Numbered from the stretch's first letter, positions 10,249 to 21,667 are shown. The stretch is DNA of 42,128 nt from Tubiluchus corallicola (GCA_030141605.1 JAQGDQ010001412.1:1-42128), one strand, 5' to 3'. Made by a program: numbers and translations. The notes: generated by a model not told the origin, from the sequence alone.

Positions 10249-10536
10249 AATGTATGACACAACTATATGTTGTTTCAACCTCGCTATTTGTCAAGACCGT
10301 GTTAATGAAAGAGCATGTCAAACCTCTCTAGACAGACCATTCAACAACCACGCTGAATAGCAAACACCAACAAGCTCTTCTAATTAGTCATAAACACTAA
10401 TAGTATTATTTTCCAGAACAACAGACAAAAACAAGCAGACGTACACACCGAACTCCGTCTCCCACTCTCTTTGCAAGAACGGAAATCTTTTTCCTACTTA
10501 CAAGAGCATATCTGTGGACAATGCCCGCGCTACACT
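10249..10536. other. Intronic sequence, nothing recognised
   Basis: A short unique stretch between the MITE and the 2.26-kb duplication. No coding or RNA signal is seen. Confidence 0.35.
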
Positions 10537-12800
10537 ATATTATCAAAGTATACACAATAAAGTAGGGAAAGTCCTTCTGCGCAGTAGTTCGCGCAGTTAG
10601 TGTCGCCCTAGCGGCTATTCAGTGCGGCCTGTTGTTGTCAGGTACGCAACAGCGCAGGCTGTGGGTACTGTAGCAGATGAATTGATGAGACCATCAAAAC
10701 CAGCCCGGTTAACAGGCGCTCATAAATTGCTCAGCAGTGAGTTGCAAAAACACAAAAAGATATCTTTTTAAATTTCGCAAGGATGCAGCCAGGTAATTAT
10801 AATAAAATGTTAATTATAACACAGTTTTGAAACTTTGGTTACTAGTTAAATATTTTGTACACTAAGCAAAGACTGCAAGGCCTACATCTCTCTTTGTCGA
10901 TTTATAGCAGCTGTTATCTTTTTGAATATTATTTAAAGTAAGCATAAGGCGTTAAGAATAATTTGTAGTTAAAATAAAAATTATTATAATCATATCTCAT
11001 AAAAATTAATAGGCTTATTTACAAAAGAAGTTAAGAAAGTTGATCAAAAAGAAAGTTGCAAATACCTGGCTCATGTAGTATTCGATTTCTGGAGAAATAT
11101 TTTTTCTAAAAACATTCCTATTTAATATGTTCTTATCAGGAAATATAACTTGAAGAAATATTAGGCCTGACTTTCATGTGTAATACCTTTCATAGAAAAA
11201 AAATCGATTTTTTCAGAAGAGCAAATAATTTTCCAGAACATAACTTAATCTAAGCATCTGCATGTTTTGTTAATTCCAAGTTAAAAAATGTTTAAAAAGC
11301 ATATAATCATACATTGGCCTTTGTTATGAGTTGGAGTTAGTTATAAAATTACGTTGAACAAGCAGAGATGTATTTACGACATTACTCCTCTTTTTTATTA
11401 TCAGTGAACAAAAAATAACTGAAGGAAACATCAGAGCTGTCATCCTAAGCAGCCGACATAACTTCCAACTCTATAACAACCAACTAACTATGTCAAAACC
11501 TAGTTAAAGAATTCAGGCGAGAAGCATAAATTAGAATCTGCACGCGTGTCATAATACCTTATAATATCATGTGCAGACATTACTTATATTTGGCCTAATT
11601 TTTTAAGATTCAGTTAGGCTTACATCAAAATAAATGTTCATTAAATACAGTTTGCTTACGTGTAAAAAATGTACTTGTATAATGTTCTTTTGTTTTGTTT
11701 ATTAATTAGACTCTTTAGTATTATTTTAATGCATGTACTTTGCAGCTTGATTCAGTTCCCTATTTGAAAGTTTGTTTAAATTTCTGTTTGGCTAGCTTGC
11801 TTTTCATTTTATTTAGTTTGTTTTTTATTATTTTTATTTAGTATTATTGTTATTATTTTGCATGTTTTTCTCATATTGAGTTATGCATGGACAATATGAC
11901 AGCTTGAATTTGGTCATTTTTTGCACTAATGTTTTTCTTTTGCTAATAGGTACCATTACGACCTTTGTTACTTTATTAGTAAGGTATAAATCAATTTAAA
12001 TGAAAATATTCATTCATCGCCGCCTATATCAAAATCGTAATTACATATTAAGTTTTCCTCATGTTTCCTTGCTATTATTACATCATTTACTTTATTACAT
12101 CAATTTCATTGAGTCATCTACAAAAGCACGCATATCTTTAATAATTTTTTCATTTTCATTTAAGTAAGGTGAGTGTGTTAATGACCGTATGGTCGTACAC
12201 TCACCTCACACTACTCAAATTATTTTATTTATTGTTTATTTATGTGTACAATATTGTATTTTGATGTGTGAAATAAAATTCATAGTTCATAGTTCCGTCT
12301 TTCTTTTAACTCTCTCTCTCTAACCCTCTTTCTCTCTAAGAGAGGGGGGAGAGAAAAATCAATAAATCAATGAAAAATGCATTACTTCTTTACATAGCAG
12401 GCAGCCCATCACGCAGTCAGCTAGCCTCTTTCCTCAGGAAAAACAATAAAATTTTACTTACAAGAAAACTGAACAGGCATTTGCAAGTACATATTACAAT
12501 TACAAACTTATTGCTACAATTTTTTTCCTTTTCATGAAATGTTTTCAGTTTTTTTAAACTAATAATTGCTTTTAATTGAGATATACTTCTTTTATTAAAA
12601 ACGCAAAAGTGATTTTGGCTTATCAAAATTGCACGTATGCCAACACTACTGGTGAACTTAATAATATTATTATTACAGTCAATGCGGCGCTCCAAATTTT
12701 TCACTGAATGGCCGTTTGATGCCGCCAGCATAGCCGCTAATCGCAAAAAGGAAATACGTAACATTAGGCGACTTTCGTCACTTCCTCTTTATACACTTTG
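10537..12800 (+). mobile_element. 2.26-kb element, copy 1 of a head-to-tail pair
   Basis: It starts atattatcaaagtatacac and ends ctttatacactttg. The outermost bases are weak inverted repeats (CAAAGTATA / TATACACTTTG). Inside are a GC-rich 5' part with a 28-codon frame (10685-10771, starts MRPSKPARLTGAH) and a GT donor after gcagccag. A fragment at 11406-11517 reads EQKITEGNIRAVILSS, which resembles the 'K-I-x-E-G-[ND]-[IF]-[RK]' segment I associate with reverse-transcriptase-like metazoan proteins. Then come a hairpin at 12167-12206, an AATAAA-type 3' end with ttcatagttcatagtt, and a 115-codon minus frame of unknown meaning. The class is unresolved: it may be a composite, a captured gene fragment or a retroelement. 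Confidence 0.6.
12167..12206 (+). other. 40-base hairpin near the 3' end of copy 1
   Basis: AGGTGAGTGT pairs perfectly with ACACTCACCT, with an inner GACC/GGTC helix around GTAT. It is followed about 65 bases later by an AATAAA motif and a ttcatag repeat tail. The same hairpin is at 14423-14462 in copy 2. Conserved terminal hairpins are known RT-recognition structures in some LINEs; that role here is inferred. Confidence 0.6.
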
Positions 12801-15050
12801 ATATTATCAAAGTATACACAATAAAGTAGGGAAATCCTTCTGCGCAGTAGTTCGCGCAGTTAGTGTCGCCCTAGCGGCTATTCAGTGCGGCCTGTTGTTG
12901 TCAGGTACGCAACAGCGCAGGCTGCGGGTACTGTAGCAGATGAATTGATGAGACCATCAAAACCAGCCCGGTTAACAGGCGCTCATAAATTGCTCAGCAG
13001 TGAGTTGCAAAAACACAAAAAGATATCTTTTTAAATTTCGCAAGGATGCAGCCAGGTAATTATAATAAAATGTTAATTATAACACAGTTTTGAAACTTTT
13101 GTTACTAGTTAAATATTTTGTACGCTAAGCAAAGACTGCAAGGCCTACATCTCTCTTTGACGATTTATAGCAGCTGTTATCTTTTTGAATATTATTTAAA
13201 GTAAGCATAAGGCGTTAAGAATAATTTGTAGTTAAAATAAAAATTATTATAATCATATCTCATAAAAATTAATAGGCTTATTTACAAAAGAAGTTAAGAA
13301 AGTTGATCAAAAGAAAGAATACCTGGCTCATGTATTATTCGATTTCTGGAGAAATATTTTTTCTAAAAAACATTTCTATTTCATATGTTCTTATCAGGAA
13401 ATATAACTTGAAGATATATTAGGCCTGACTTTCATGTGTAATACCTTTCATAGAAAAAAATCGATTTTTTCAGAAGAGCAAATAATTTTCCAGAACATAA
13501 CTTAATCTAAACATCTGCATGTTTTGTTAATTCCAAGTTAAAAAATGTTTAAAAAGCATATAATCATACATTGGCCTTTGTTATGAGTTGGAGTTAGTTA
13601 TAAAATTACGTTGAACAAGCAGAGATGTATTTACGACATTACTCCTCTTTTTATTATCAGTGAACAAAAAATAACTGAAGGAAACATCAGAGCTGTCATC
13701 CTAAGCAGCCGACATAACTTCCACCTCTATAACAACCAACTAACTATGTCAAAACCTAGTTAAAGAATTCAGGCGAGAAGCATAAATTAGAATCTGCACG
13801 CGTGTCATAATACCTTATAACATCATGTGCAGACATTACTTATATTTGGCCTAATTTTTTAAGATTCAGTTAGGCTTACATCAAAATAAATGTTCATTAA
13901 ATACAGTTTGCTTACGTGTAAAAAATGTACTTGTATAATGTTCTTTTGTTTTGTTTATTAATTAGACTCTTTAGTATTATTTTAATGCATGTACTTTGCA
14001 GCTTGATTCAGTTCCCTATTTGAAAGTTTGTTTAAATTTCTGTTTGGCTAGCTTGCTTTTCATTTTATTTAGTTTGTTTTTTATTATTTTTATTTAGTAT
14101 TATTGTTATTATTTTGCATGTTTTTCTCATATTGAGTTATGCATGGACAATATGACAGCTTGAATTTGGTCATTTTTTGCACTAATGTTTTTCTTTTGCT
14201 AATAGGTACCATTACGACCTTTGTTACTTTATTACTAAGGTATAAATCAATTTAAATGAAAATATTCATTCATCGCCGCCTATATCAAAATCGTAATTAC
14301 ATATTAAGTTTTCCTCATGTTTCCTTGCTATTATTACATCATTTACTTTATTACATCAATTTCATTGAGTCATCTACAAAAGCACGCATATCTTTAATAA
14401 TTTTTTCATTTTCATTTAAGTAAGGTGAGTGTGTTAATGACCGTATGGTCGTACACTCACCTCACACTACTCAAATTATTTTATTTATTGTTTATTTATG
14501 TGTACAATATTGTATTTTGATGTGTGAAATAAAATTCATAGTTCATAGTTCCGTCTTTCTTTTAACTCTCTCTCTCTCCCCCTCTTTCTCTCTAAGAGAG
14601 GGGGGAGAGAAAAATCAATAAATCAATGAAAAATGCATTACTTCTTTACATAGCAGGCAGCCCATCACGCAGTCGGCTAGCCTCTTTCCGCAGGAAAAAC
14701 AATAAAATTTTACTTACAAGAAAACTGAACAGGCATTTGCAAGTACATAATACAAACTTATTGCTATAATTTTTTTCCTTTTCATGAAATGTTTTCAGTT
14801 TTTTTAAACTAATAATTGCTTTTAATTGAGATATACTTCTTTTATTAAAAACGCAAAAGTGATTTTGGCTTATCAAAGTTGCACGTATGCCAACACTACT
14901 GGTGAACTGAATAATATTATTATTACAGTCAATGCGGCGCTCCAAATTTTTCACTGAATGGCCGTTTGATGCCGCCAGCATAGCCGCTAATCGCAAAAAG
15001 GAAATACGTAACATTAGGCGAGTTTCGTCATTTCCTCTTTATACACTTTG
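12801..15050 (+). mobile_element. 2.26-kb element, copy 2 of the head-to-tail pair
   Basis: Near-identical to 10537-12800, with scattered substitutions and small indels (for example around 13310, and a shorter region near 14750). Copy 1 ends and copy 2 starts at the same junction (tttgatattatcaaag), so the two abut without spacer. Both carry the same 28-codon frame, hairpin and 3' tail. The second minus frame (14646-15014) starts MLRISFLRLAAMLAAS as in copy 1 but ends differently. Confidence 0.65.
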
Positions 15051-15459
15051 GTATGAAGTGCTAAACAATCGAAAGTATGTTATAGCCTAGATTAATTGTT
15101 GCAATATACGTAAAATGAGATCTTATGCAGAATTTTCCATATTGTAAAATCACAATTACAACTTTTAATTATAAAATCTACATACTTTTACTTTTTCAAG
15201 TGCCTACTAAAATTCTAAGTAAGGTGTTTTTGTGGGAACAGAGAATAGTAATAAAGTTTTTATAGACTAAGTATTAATTTCACCACCATAACATTCATAC
15301 CCTAAACTATGTTTTTATATATATATATCACTTTATTTGCATATCATGATGCAATGCATTGACAAGTTAGTGTAATTATAGCAACATAAATAGATAAATA
15401 ATTGTTTGATTATTTTACTTATTTATATACATAAACACACGCACGCATGCACGCCCGCG

Positions 15460-15493
<34 letters not shown>

Positions 15494-15860
15494 AATACAC
15501 TTATGAATCTCCCATCAAAACGTAATAATTTATTTTTTGGCGTATTCAATTAACACCAAGCAAATGTGGGAAAGCTCTATAAAAAATTATCATGAAGGGT
15601 AGAGCCTTTTACTTTTGAGAAGTGGAACCAGCTCGCAAGGTTTGATCAACCATAAATTGGTACATTGTCCAAAGGCACTATAACATTTACTGACTGTGTT
15701 AAACTCGAAAAAGAGATCATTAAGTTACATGGAAGCCTGGAGCATAAAGTAGACCAATTTCGCCAAAAGCAGCCTTGATCATAATTAGGTAGAGCGACTA
15801 TTCCCTTGTGACGACCGCGTACAGGAATTTATGCGCGTGATTCATGCAGTGAAGACTGAA
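15051..15860. other. Sequence upstream of TOMM20 with an alternating purine-pyrimidine tract
   Basis: No exon is seen. At 15431-15493 there is a run of CA, CG and TG dinucleotides, including gcgcgcgcgcacacacac, which can adopt left-handed DNA. The rest is AT-rich. Confidence 0.5.
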
Positions 15861-15933
15861 GTGAAAAGTACATGATCGTGAGTCACGCACATCTTTGGCT
15901 TACGCAACGTGCGGTCACTTTTACACCTAATAG

Positions 15934-15981
15934 ATGGCAGTGCTGTCGAGCAACATGGACGCTGTGTGCAAATGTTCTTAG
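15934..15981 (+). promoter_or_regulatory. Upstream ORF in the probable TOMM20 5' leader
   Basis: ATGGCAGTGC... encodes 15 residues (MAVLSSNMDAVCKCS), with a second in-frame ATG at 15955, and stops at 15979-15981, 26 bases before the TOMM20 start. If the leader includes it, scanning ribosomes would meet it first and TOMM20 translation could be tuned. The transcription start is not known. Confidence 0.4.
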
Positions 15982-16007
15982 GCTCTTTTTCAATTTTATT
16001 TTAAATT

Positions 16008-16397
16008 ATGGTGTCAAAAACAGTTTTAGGAATCGCTGCTGGCGTGGCTGGGACGTTGTTTATCGGATATTGTATATATTTCGACAAAAAGAGAAGAAAC
16101 CATCCGGAATTTAGAAAAAAGTTAAAAGAAAGGAGGAGGAAAGCAAAACAGCCAAAACGTGCAGGTGTACAGCTACCGGATTTCAAAGACCAAGAATCGA
16201 TGCAAAGATTTTTCCTGCAAGAAATACAAGCAGGAGAAAACCTGTTGGCAGAAGGCAACTTCGAAGAGGCAGTTGAACATTTGAGCAATGGCATAGCAGT
16301 GTGTGGTCAACCTCAACAGTTACTGAACGTGCTGCAGCAAACTCTGCCGCCGCAAGTTTTTCACATGCTACTTCAGAGACTTCCAGTCGTTAGTGCT
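16008..16397 (+). CDS. TOMM20: TOM20 mitochondrial import receptor subunit, exon 1
   Basis: It encodes 130 residues of the TOM complex receptor that binds presequences of mitochondrial precursor proteins at the outer membrane. An N-terminal signal-anchor (about residues 6-24, ending LFIGYCIYFDKKRR) is followed by a charged linker and the cytosolic TPR-like receptor domain. Landmarks are FFLQEIQAGENLLAEGNFEE and IAVCGQPQQLLNVLQQTLPP, nearly the same as in vertebrate TOM20. The start codon is at the family's usual position. The exon ends after LPVVSA at a GTATGT donor (16398), in phase 0. Reading on into the intron would give a false stop after 139 codons. The gene is plus strand, inside an intron of the minus-strand channel gene. 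Confidence 0.97.
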
Positions 16398-18462
16398 GTA
16401 TGTATCTTACAGAATTATTTTAGTTAATGGTACTTTTTATTTTAAAAATTGTAATCAATTATGAAGATAATAAAGCAGCACATTTTAAAAATGCACATTC
16501 ATTGCTCTAGAAATAACGTAATATGGTAACCATTTTACGAGCTCAGTGTAGTACAAGTACAGTTACTCAAGTTACAGAGCCAACAGAAAGCACGCTAGTA
16601 ATTTTGACTTTGAAACTACATTACGTAAACATCCAAAATGCAACAAATCAAAATGAAAATGATCGGCACTCTATCAGAATCCAGGTCCTGGTGGATTTTC
16701 GCCGAGCGATAACCTAGTCGATACGATTGCTTGGCACAGTATGACGATCTGTGCTGCTCTCACGGACAGTCAGCGTTTCTATGCCCACTACGTTTGTGTA
16801 TAGAATTCAATTTTTCGACTTTGTTTATGTAGGTGCCAGTCATTGGGTGTGCTTATGACTATGATATTAGCAGTCTTTCTTGTATATCTGAAGTCTATCT
16901 GAAGTCTTTCTTGCATAGAGTTGTAGAAATGAGTACCATAAACCTAGCATTGTACCGTACAAGCAGCCTGGCACTTTCATCTCCATTATCAAATTATGTT
17001 ATTTTAATATTAAATTTGACTAGTGTTCCCTCAGTTATCACAGGTGTTCCGCTCCAGGCCCACCCACGATAAGTGAATTTCCGCGAAGTAGGGACGCTAT
17101 ACTACATTTCGTTTTTGGTGTGTATTCATCTGCCGAATAAATAAACTATTTACTGTAAATGGTCATTTTTTATGATTTATAATATTCTTTTAATGTTAGA
17201 ATTATTATTTTTAATATATTTACATACAGTTTGTGATTTTTTTTTATGCAAAATTCATCAAATCTATACATTGCTGTACAATACGTACTACGCATGTGCA
17301 AAGATACTCTGGAAGGAGTACCGCAAAGACCCGCAAAACAGCAAAAATAGCGCGATAAATATCTTACATTAATATTTTTGAAAACCCGCGAAACAGCGAG
17401 TCCGCGATCAATGAACCGCGAAGCAACGAGGGAACACTGTAATTGTTATCATGAAAAATTACTTAGTTATATGTTAACAAAAATACTTGAAGGACAAGAA
17501 AAGAGGCACCTGGAGTAGGTTTCAGAAAAATCACCTTAAAAAATTATACTACTTTTTGGCATATCGTATTCGCGTTGAAAGGAATTTTAGTTTGTTTTCA
17601 TTTTAAATCTCCCGCAATTCTGTTCCGATGGCACCATTGCATGACGTCATGTACCAAACGTAAATCAAGGGAAGAAAAGGCAATGTTAAATTATGCCTCA
17701 AAAGACTTTCCGTGCAAATCTATATTACTTAGCACTTCGCTTACCTGCTGGAAAGACTTATGAAACTAGTAAAGAAAATTATTAATTATTTAAAATGTTT
17801 TCACCAATTGGTAAAATGTCGCTGACTCACCCCCTCCAGGGTGCACCACTCACTAACCAAAAACGTATTTTTAATCTTATTGACAAGATACAGTAATTTA
17901 GAATTTTACTCATTTAGTTACATGTATGCCACGAATGCTTTGAGTATTTTTTCAAACTTTACAAGATGTTATCTAAACTTCTTTCAAATGACCTGTCATC
18001 AAAATGGCTGCGTCTAACGGTCATCGCGGGAGTTTAAATTTACATGTTTTATACAGAGTTACTGCCGATTGAAGTCCTGCATGCAAAAGGCAGTACGTAA
18101 GTGATATAAAATTTGAAAACAAATTTTTTAAGCTTCATGTTTATGAAGGATTTTCTTGTGCTTTAAAACTGTTTGTACTAATTTAATTATCTATTCAGGT
18201 TAAAATTCAAATTTGTACGATCGAACGTGAATTTAGTAAAATATCAGTAATAGTATTATTTCATTAACTTATTCCGTCACAAGTGAAACTCGGGCTGATC
18301 AAGCATCCGTATCGTAGGCGATCGTTCCGCAAAAATCGAGCGGGACCTGGCTTCTAATAGAGTGCCAAATAATCATTAGATATTACCTTTAAGTCATTAT
18401 CCATAGTTTTGTTCGTCAGAATTTCGATTACTTTTTGTAATATTAATCACAATTTTTTGTAG
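16398..18462 (+). other. TOMM20 intron
   Basis: A 2.07-kb intron, GTATGT...tttttgtag. It contains a Tigger-like MITE (17021-17442) and otherwise AT-rich sequence. Small open frames at 16523-16717, 16833-17072 and 17575-17763 show no family resemblance. Confidence 0.85.
17021..17442. mobile_element. Tigger-like Tc1/mariner MITE
   Basis: The ends tagtgttccctca and cgagggaacactgta are inverted, and the right end abuts TA. The subterminal sequence (acgataagtgaatttccgcg, cgcgaaacagcgagtccgcg, aaccgcgaagcaacgag) is the 'CAGTGTTCCCTCG...CGCGATAAGTGAA...CCGCGAAGTAG' pattern of widespread Tigger/pogo-type non-autonomous elements. The centre has AT-rich filler. No transposase is present. Confidence 0.75.
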
Positions 18463-18516
18463 AATATTACAAGAACAGCATCATCGTCTGCCATGTTGGA
18501 AGAAGATGTGGAATAA
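18463..18516 (+). CDS. TOMM20: TOM20 mitochondrial import receptor subunit, exon 2 (C-terminus)
   Basis: The acceptor is ttttttgtag (AG at 18461-18462). The exon enters in phase 0 and encodes NITRTASSSAMLEEDVE then TAA. The acidic end (E-E-D-V-E, compare A-E-D-D-V-E in vertebrates) is the diagnostic TOM20 C-terminus. With exon 1 it gives 147 residues, close to the usual ~145. An AATAAA overlaps the stop codon (18512-18517), but I do not know where the message ends. The exon is too short for ORF lists and was found from the expected tail. Confidence 0.93.
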   Translation, partial: NITRTASSSAMLEEDVE

Positions 18517-19238
18517 ACAATTTTGATTTCATTTACAAATTTCAATTTGCACAGCAAAGCGAGCCAAGAAGACTGCAGTAATTAACAACAACGATTATAA
18601 CAATATTGTTACTTCTTATATGCAATTTCTAAAGACATTTTATCACAATGCTAGATGCAAGTAAAGAAATGATCATTAGTTCCATGACATGTGTTGTGTG
18701 TTCCAATGTTCATTAGTTCCATGACATGTGTTGTGTGTTCCAATGTTCATTAGTTCCATGACATGTGTTGTGTGTTCCAATGTTCATTAGTTCCAATGTT
18801 TGTGTTGAATTGCATCTTATGTACATTTCAGTTGAAACGTAAGTTCATTTAAAGAGTTTTTATCTAATTTTAACTTTATAAAGCAGCCACGAAGTACTGC
18901 CATTCTGTAACACCGTTGTATGTATCACTAAAGATGTAAGGCATTTTTGTTAGTATGTTATGAAAGTCTTTAAATAATCTTAAGATGCTGAAAGTTCTTT
19001 AGTTAATCAGACGACACCATATAAAAAAAATTGCAGAATGTTTCTTGGCAAGGTAGTAAATCGTGTATGTAACTGTTGCAAAGAACAATGCAGTCACATT
19101 GTCAGTTGCTCATCTAAGTACGTTTACATAAACTGTCTCTCAACAATGAAAGAAACTTGTTGTATTTCATTTCACCTGGCACTCTGACTTAAATGTTGTT
19201 GCTTAGACCACATAGAATTGCCTCTGCTTGTAATAATG
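18517..19238. other. Probable TOMM20 3' region with a small tandem repeat
   Basis: No further coding is seen. About three copies of a ~47-base unit (gttcattagttccatgacat, then gtgttgtgtgttccaat) lie at 18670-18800. Confidence 0.6.
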
Positions 19239-19505
19239 GACCAGACGGTTTAGTCTAGTGGTAATGCATCTGCTTTCCGTCTGGGAGGTCGTGAGTTCGA
19301 ACCAGCGGCCGAGTCATACCAAAAACTTTAAAAATGCTACCTGCTGTTGCCCTGCCTGACGCGCGGTATTTAGGGTAAAAGTGGGGTAATAATAGTCTCT
19401 GTTATGCAGTTGTAGGTTGTTATTTACAGTCGGTGATAATAGCTCTTTGAGCTAATGTTAATTGTTGACCCAAAAGCCGACTTTAAATACAGATTATTAT
19501 TATTA
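19239..19505 (+). mobile_element. tRNA-derived SINE, copy 1
   Basis: The head resembles tRNA-Glu(TTC): an A-box region ttagtctagtggtaatg, a loop CTTTCCG with TTC in the anticodon position, and a B box gagttcgaacc. The tRNA stems no longer pair well, so it is not a functional tRNA. A shared body follows (ctgctgttgccctgcctg, gcagttgtaggttgttattt, agctctttgagctaatgtta), with an (ATT)n tail. The same body occurs at 21168-21408 and, modified, at 30784-31140 and 40316-40850. Confidence 0.88.
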
Positions 19506-20111
19506 TGCATGAGAATTTATTCAGACATGGTTCATTAGTTTGGGCTTGTATTGTTTCTATTAGGAAACAAACGGGGTTAATTACAAAGGAATCAGATCAT
19601 TGAGCATTGATTTCATAGCAAGTCAAGTCGTCCAAATTACAAGCGGTTCATTGTGAAATAAATTAATCACGAATTTGCCATGAGATTTTCGCTACTAAAA
19701 GACCCACCATCGATATTTAAATGCTTAATTCTGGGATTTCTTGGTTTTCCACGTACACAAAAAATTATCAGTTAAACAGAGCAAACTACTTCGATTTAAA
19801 ACAATACATGCTGGGATTACCAGATAAATTGGATTTGCTGGATGAGTTACATTGATTCAAGTAAAAATATTTTTGTTAAGAAAGAAGAAAGTACAATTTG
19901 TTTCTGTATTGCCTGTTTGGGAATGAATACCAGCCCCAGTGCAAGATTTTTTACGCTAAATGTAGATAACAATCATGGTGCATTGAGGCTTTTTTCAGAG
20001 TAAAAAATGTTTATATTGAAGTTAAAAATTTGGCCTGTAAAACAAAAAAGAAGCTCGAGAAATTCATAAATAAATAACATATATAAACATAAATGAAGCA
20101 CATTTTAATGG
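19506..20111. other. Intronic sequence, nothing recognised
   Basis: AT-rich sequence. I see no exon, RNA or repeat that can be named. Confidence 0.35.
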
Positions 20112-20320
20112 AAAACCGGATGATTGTGTAAACATTAGTTCAGAAAAAACAGTGCTCTAAAATATTGAAAACCACGATAGCTTTTTTTTTAATCAAAGCT
20201 TTAAGTGGCAACGAAATTCAAAGTAAAACCGGATGATTGTTTAAACATGAGTTCAGAATAAAGAATGCTCTAAAATATTGGAAACTACAATAGCTTATTT
20301 CAAATCAAAGCTGAGATTAA
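20112..20320 (+). repeat. Two-copy direct repeat, period about 112 bp
   Basis: The block accggatgattgt...tgctctaaaatattg at 20112-20209 recurs at 20224-20320 with small changes. Confidence 0.75.
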
Positions 20321-20477
20321 ATAATAATTACATCGGATACTCAAATTTTGTTAAACTTTCAAAGCTACGTGCGGCTCAGTGAATCTACTAAGATTGGCAG
20401 CATCGCCTTTTTGTCACATTCACGTGGCCGACAAATAAAAGGCGGTACCGTGATAACCATGATCATGAACTGCTGTG

Positions 20478-20914
20478 TTAGTTTCTGACGTCATATGATG
20501 TAGAGCCCATTTTCGTGACATCACGCGTTTAAGCAGTAACGCTTAGGCAAATGTGCTTGACGCGCAAGGAAAGACGCCTACCATTGCACAAACTGTGGTT
20601 AGTTTCTGACGTAAGCAATAGCTGTGTTCAGTTACCGTTAATTAACTTTCTAAGCTAATTATTCAAATATAAGGAACAATTGGGTGGCTGCTAGGTGACG
20701 TCTTGGTTTTTTCTGAGATAAACAAATTGACATGAATTGAACTGAACTGTACAGTTTCTCACGTATAAGCAATAGTAGTGTTGGGTTGCCGTTAATTAAC
20801 TTTCTAAGCTAATTATTCAAATATAAGAAACAATTGCTAACATTCATAGTCAAGAAAATGTATATTTTGGACAGTAAATTAAAATGAGAGTGAGTCTAAA
20901 CAATCGTCCGGTCT
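20478..20914 (+). repeat. Interspersed repeat R, copy 1 (internally duplicated)
   Basis: It shares gttagtttctgacgtcatat, aggcaaatgtgcttga, gttaattaactttctaagct and the caagaaaatgtatattt...gagtctaa end with 31250-31510 (inverted) and 40055-40315. Here the gttaattaactttctaagct part is present twice. It ends about 20 bases from the donor of the TM1 exon. Confidence 0.8.
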
Positions 20915-20933
20915 TCCTCTAACTGCTGCTTAC

Positions 20934-21124
20934 CGGTAATTATTCGTCATGCTGCAGGCCATAGATATACCCAAAACGTAGCAAGCAACACAAGCCGCAG
21001 TCCAGAAAACACGACCCAATATGGACTTAGCTCTGAGTAGACGGCCGAGACCGTGCGCTGGCGTGTGCTGACTGAATTCTATAATAGCATTCTCTGGTCC
21101 ATACAGCTTAACATATTTCACCTT
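20934..21124 (-). CDS. DEG/ENaC sodium channel, TM1 exon (exon 1 seen)
   Basis: The exon is 191 bases, entering in phase 0 and leaving in phase 2. The acceptor is ctaattacag (AG at 21126-21125) and the donor is GTAAGC from 20933. It starts KVKYVKLYGPENAIIEFSQH and contains TPAHGLGRLLRAKS, ILGRVFW and CVACYVLGISMACSM. The conserved His-Gly gating motif (A-H-G), the R-S-x-x-R-x-x-W element and a hydrophobic TM1 (about residues 37-58 of the exon) are in the family's standard order. No in-frame ATG fits the start, so at least one more N-terminal exon lies beyond 21124. Its CG joins the G of the exon at 9823-9827 to give Arg. The intervening 11-kb intron holds TOMM20 on the opposite strand. Confidence 0.9.
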
Positions 21125-21167
21125 CTGTAATTAGATGCACTGCATCAGTTATCACATCAAATAATTA

Positions 21168-21408
21168 CCAGACGGTTTGGTCTAGGGGTAATGTGTCTGC
21201 TTTCCGTCTGGTAGGTCGTGAGTTCGAATCAGCGGCCGGGTCATACCAAAGACCTTAAAAATGGTACCTGCTGTTGCCCTGCCTGGAGCGTGGTATTTAG
21301 GGTAAAAGTGGGGTAATAATAGCCTCTGTTATGTAGTTGTAGGTTGTTATTTACAGTCGGCAATAATAGCTCTTTGAGCTAATGTTAATTGTTGACCCAA
21401 TAAATCAT
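21168..21408 (+). mobile_element. tRNA-derived SINE, copy 2
   Basis: The same head (ggtttggtctaggggtaatg, B box gagttcgaatc) and body as the copy at 19239. It sits about 45 bases upstream of the TM1 exon acceptor on the opposite strand. Confidence 0.88.
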
Positions 21409-21495
21409 TATTATCATTACTATTATTATTATTATTACTATTATTATTATTATCATTACTATTATTATTATTAATATTATTATTATTATTATTAT
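21409..21495. repeat. (ATT)n microsatellite, SINE tail
   Basis: Runs of attattatt with ATC/ACT interruptions directly follow the SINE body. Confidence 0.95.
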
Positions 21496-21667
21496 GTCAG
21501 CTGTATTATCAATTAACACTTAATGTATAACTCTAACATATTTTTAAAGGTCTTTTGGCTTCAGGTCTTACCTGTTACTGTTAATTAATGTTAAGAATCC
21601 AAATATGCCAAAAATGGTACTTAAATTATACACCTGCAGCACAAACTACCTCTATATTTTTGAACTA

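Noticed and set aside
12417-15014. 115- and 122-codon minus frames starting MLRISFLRLAAM as a gene pair
   Set aside because: Part of the duplicated element; their C-terminal halves diverge by frameshift between copies and no domain is recognised.
19239-19316. Functional tRNA-Glu gene
   Set aside because: B box and TTC loop are present, but the acceptor and anticodon stems do not pair and the sequence continues into a repeated body with an ATT tail: a SINE head.
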